Positions 63,198 to 64,000 of a stretch of DNA of 64,000 bases are shown one piece after another. Origin of the DNA: CAVQDV01 sp963711375. Lineage in GTDB: Bacteria; Pseudomonadota; Gammaproteobacteria; Coxiellales; Coxiellaceae. The position numbers were made by a program, and so were the translations under genes. The notes under the pieces are model-generated. The model was not told the DNA's origin and did not search any database. It saw only the letters and a list, made by a program, of their open reading frames with translations. How positions within the stretch are numbered: the first letter of the stretch is position 1; each line of letters opens with the position of its first letter. Location: positions 930,001-994,000 of the forward strand of contig CAVQDV010000005.1 of assembly GCA_963711375.1 (NCBI GenBank). The letters run 5' to 3'.

Positions 63198-63226
63198 ATT
63201 CTAGCCATGTTTTGTCGGCACGTCAA
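63198..63226 (-). promoter_or_regulatory. Sigma70 promoter for waaL, predicted leaderless
   Basis: On the minus strand TTGACG (63226-63221), 17 bases, TAGAAT (63203-63198). As at manC, exactly 6 bases separate the -10 box from the A of the ATG (63191). Confidence 0.75.
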
Positions 63227-63295
63227 TTTATGTCGATTTTAGACTGGCTTTCTTATATCATCGGCTTTTTTCACTGGCACTGGCAAATTACAACA

Positions 63296-64000
63296 ATGAA
63301 ATCCCTGCTCAAAACGTCTTTTCTTACAGGCACTGCCACTTTTGTTAAGATTGTCACTGGCCTTGTGACCATTAAAATTATTGCCTTATATCTTGGGCCA
63401 AGTGGGGTAGCCAAACTTGGTCAATTTACCAATTTAATCAATATACTAGCAATTATTGCTGGCGGCGGAATCAGCCTTGGGGTGATTAAATACGTTGCTG
63501 AATACGCTTATGAGTCCGAAAAGACTCTAAAAGCCTTTATTAGTAGCAGTGTTGTATATACAGTTACTTTTTCCCTGATTACATCTGCCTTGGCCATTAT
63601 TTTTCAAAAATCTCTTTCCGAGTGGATAATTGGCTCTCAAAACTACGCCTACCTAATCGTAATCACTGCTTTCTCCCAATTCTTTTCAGCTTTAAATCTA
63701 TTGTTACTCGCCATTCTCAATGGATATAAGCAAATTGGCCGGATGACCTGGATAAACATACTAAGCAGCTTGCTCTGTGTTTGTGTTATTAGTTTTATGA
63801 CCATGATTTATGGCTTCCGTGGCGCCTTACTTGCACTTATCCTGACACAAGCCCTAGTTTTGCTCATTAATATCAGCCTAACTTACCATCAAAAATGGTT
63901 CAAATTCTTGCTTCATTTCAATGTAAGCTGGCAATATATCAAGAACTTATCGCACTATTCATTGATGAGCATCATCAGTACACTAACTGTCCCCGTGGCC
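63296..64000 (+). CDS. wzxE: Lipid-linked oligosaccharide flippase, WzxE-like (N-terminal part, cut by window edge)
   Basis: From ATG 63296 the frame is open for 235 codons to the edge. It gives a hydrophobic protein with TSFLTGTATFVKIVTGLV, ALYLGPSGVAKLGQF and GGGISLGVIKYVAEYAY, which follow E. coli WzxE (a MOP-family flippase) closely. WzxE flips the Fuc4NAc-containing lipid III, and a wecE-like gene is present here. An in-frame ATG at 63230 would add 22 residues absent from the family; no clear ribosome-binding site marks either. The C-terminal half lies outside the window. Confidence 0.88.
   Translation, partial: MKSLLKTSFLTGTATFVKIVTGLVTIKIIALYLGPSGVAKLGQFTNLINILAIIAGGGISLGVIKYVAEYAYESEKTLKAFISSSVVYTVTFSLITSALAIIFQKSLSEWIIGSQNYAYLIVITAFSQFFSALNLLLLAILNGYKQIGRMTWINILSSLLCVCVISFMTMIYGFRGALLALILTQALVLLINISLTYHQKWFKFLLHFNVSWQYIKNLSHYSLMSIISTLTVPVA

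Overview
The window comes from an AT-rich Gram-negative chromosome, most likely a gammaproteobacterium. The signs are a WecE-type transaminase, a WzxE-like flippase, a WbpL-like initiating transferase, a WaaL ligase and a P. aeruginosa-type wbpA-wbpB-wbpD-wbpE gene order. I cannot name the species; a low-G+C, possibly host-associated lineage such as the Legionellales is a guess only. I saw no tRNA, rRNA, CRISPR array or intact insertion sequence.

Left part (1-14.8 kb), mixed metabolism and accessory genes. It holds the start of a Bcr/CflA-like efflux pump (cut by the window edge), a hibernation-factor-like protein fused to a cold-shock domain, a large internally repeated protein of unknown function, and a nucleoside-salvage operon (cdd-punA-deoC). 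Next come a MidA-like methyltransferase with a long unexplained tail, a DUF985 cupin, a YhcG/DUF1016 PD-(D/E)XK protein, and a uridine-phosphorylase-like enzyme behind a long leader with two terminator-like hairpins. The stretch ends with a dienelactone hydrolase, a DUF2975 membrane protein paired with an XRE regulator, a large near-perfect inverted repeat, rsmE, and a secreted HAD phosphatase.

Middle and right part (14.8-64 kb), a surface-polysaccharide (O-antigen) region of about 49 kb in many short, alternating operons. Supply modules: manC (GDP-mannose); wbpA-B-D-E plus a separate wbpI-like epimerase (UDP-GlcNAc3NAcA and UDP-ManNAc3NAcA); rmlA-rmlB-wecE plus an overlapping left-handed beta-helix acetyltransferase (likely dTDP-Fuc4NAc). 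Four further SDR epimerases/dehydratases and three AsnB-like amidotransferases suggest uronamide or other amidated sugars. Assembly: many GT4-like enzymes, an ArnC-like GT2 with a half-size EamA/SMR partner, two paralogous GT-C-like membrane proteins and two methyltransferases. Export and attachment: both a Wzm/Wzt ABC transporter and a WzxE-like flippase (cut by the right edge), plus WbpL-like initiation and a WaaL-like ligase.

Inserted in this region at 21.7-30.0 kb is a complete type I Wadjet anti-plasmid system (jetABCD, minus strand), with a divergently transcribed AAA ATPase fused to a PD-(D/E)XK nuclease beside it. Several sigma70-like promoters with exact 17-bp spacers can be read in the divergent gaps. 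Two of them, for manC and waaL, sit so close to the start codon that leaderless mRNAs are predicted.
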